A stretch of 38,142 nt of DNA, taken from positions 1 through 38,142 of the IMG/VR virus record IMGVR_UViG_3300050011_000059; one strand, given 5' to 3'. The stretch comes from a virus. A program made the position numbers and the translations under genes. This document shows positions 37,533 to 38,142 of this stretch, one piece after another. The notes beneath the pieces were generated by a model. The model made no database searches. It was not told the origin of the DNA and saw nothing but the letters and a program-made list of their open reading frames with translations. Positions within the stretch are counted from its first letter, which is position 1; every line of letters starts with the position of its first letter.

Positions 37533-38142
37533 CACGCAGCAACCGCCTGCTTGATCTTCACGCCATCCTCATCGCACTCGTACAGGACGGTGCAGGTCTT
37601 CGCTTTACACTTATCGGCGATAGCCGGGCTGGTAATCACAACGATGTCCGCAAGCTCCACCCGACACGCCACATACCGTGTGCCGCTGGCGTAGCGGTGT
37701 GCCAGGAACGGCCGCGGGCTGAAATGCAGACCGTAGCCGCAGCAGCCCTCGGTGGTCCAGTCGGCCGCAACAGGCTTCTCGCCTGGCTTGTAGCTGGTGC
37801 CGTGCCCTGACACGAAGTCATCGTTGAGGAGCTTGTAGAGCGTGACGCTCCCTCGCGCCGCCTTGATGCCGTAGAAGTCGCAGAACTCCTCGGCAGTCCC
37901 GACCGGCGGGATCTCGATCAGGACACCGCCGATGACCTTGGGGCCTTTCCCGTGCTTCTGGACGGCCACGAAGGGTGAGGCGCTGACCGTGGCCGAGTCG
38001 TAGGCGTGAATCGCGGCCGAGCCGTAGGCGCTGACCGTGGCCGAGTCGTAGGCGCTGACCGTGGCCGAGCCGTAGGCGTGAATCGCGGCGAAGTCGTAGG
38101 CGTGAATCGCGGCCGAGTCGTAGGCGTGAATCGCGGCGAAGT
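37532..38142 (-). CDS. Octapeptide-repeat protein with DUF7666-like C-terminus (5' end outside window)
   Basis: The minus-strand frame stays open to the right edge, so the N-terminus is missing; an internal GTG at 37969 is not the likely start. The visible N-terminal part is ~6.7 tandem units of eight residues, AY(D/G)(S/F)A(T/A)(V/I)(S/H). The folded C-terminal ~140 residues include VTLYKLLNDDFVSGHGTSY, AADWTTEGCCGYGLHFSPRP, ALADIVVITSP-like strands and CTVLYECDEDG. From memory these match the phage family labelled DUF7666, which often carries 'AYDSATV' repeats that would build a beta-solenoid. Function unknown. Confidence 0.65.
   Translation of the reverse strand, partial: FAAIHAYDSAAIHAYDFAAIHAYGSATVSAYDSATVSAYGSAAIHAYDSATVSASPFVAVQKHGKGPKVIGGVLIEIPPVGTAEEFCDFYGIKAARGSVTLYKLLNDDFVSGHGTSYKPGEKPVAADWTTEGCCGYGLHFSPRPFLAHRYASGTRYVACRVELADIVVITSPAIADKCKAKTCTVLYECDEDGVKIKQAVAA
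37982..38142 (-). repeat. 24-bp tandem repeat encoding octapeptides
   Basis: Six full 24-bp units plus 17 bp of a seventh, running to the window edge. Two main variants (ACGGTCAGC and GCGATTCAC cores) alternate with GAC/GGC and TCG/TTC changes, all in frame. Unit number may vary by slippage or recombination. Confidence 0.85.

Noticed and set aside
37982-38142. CRISPR array
   Set aside because: The 24-bp units are contiguous with no spacers and code in frame for octapeptides.
1-38142. tRNA, rRNA or riboswitch genes and direct terminal repeats
   Set aside because: No cloverleaf with a T-arm signature or other RNA gene was recognised, and the two window ends share no obvious sequence.

Overview
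The window is one continuous stretch of a tailed-phage (or prophage) genome. It is GC-rich by eye, uses many GTG starts, and has almost every gene on the minus strand, so transcription runs from the right edge to the left edge. Neighbouring genes are joined by ATGA, GTGA or TGATG overlaps, which fixes many start codons. The head-tail genes are those of a short-tailed (podovirus-type) phage: a P22-like portal, scaffold, HK97-fold capsid, gp4-like adaptor, gp10-like beta-propeller and very large internal virion proteins. No tape measure, tail tube or sheath is present. A high-GC Gram-positive host, probably an actinobacterium, fits the GTG starts, the cell-wall enzymes and the style of the small proteins, but the sequence does not prove it.

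Layout, in the direction of transcription. (1) 38142-29444 is the early, replication and lysogeny arm. It holds a cut-off octapeptide-repeat protein, a CHC2/TOPRIM primase, an Hjc-like nuclease, many tiny Cys-rich proteins, a chimeric methyltransferase, a tyrosine integrase, a small serine recombinase, an RHH protein and a ~320-bp gene-free gap with palindromes and operator-like repeats. (2) 29444-17906 holds an HTH protein, TerL, a tail-fibre/receptor-binding block inserted between TerL and portal, then portal, small proteins, scaffold and major capsid protein. (3) 17902-17363 is an HNH endonuclease on the opposite strand. (4) 17264-5302 holds head-tail connectors, fibre-like proteins, three internal virion (ejection) proteins and a tail lysin. 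The tail lysin is separated from the 1160-aa ejection protein by two plus-strand membrane-protein genes with their own promoter-like sequence (a moron). (5) 5289-1 is a lysis and membrane cassette: an HTH/small-terminase-like protein, a coiled-coil TM protein, a VIT/CCC1-like five-helix membrane protein, a 33-aa TM peptide, a GH25-like endolysin, small Zn proteins, a holin, and a secreted clan-A-type glycoside hydrolase that runs off the left edge.

The best candidates for something undescribed are: the in-frame fusion of the N-terminal half of a C5-cytosine methyltransferase to the C-terminal half of an MT-A70 adenine methyltransferase (32830-33669); the plus-strand membrane-protein moron (6437-6921); the shortened VIT-like transporter in the lysis region (3555-3974); the helically phased TGAGTCAG repeats over the HTH gene start (29444-29483); and a near-palindromic, attachment-site-like sequence (29693-29718) downstream of the serine recombinase. 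Family assignments are from memory of motifs; no database search was possible.
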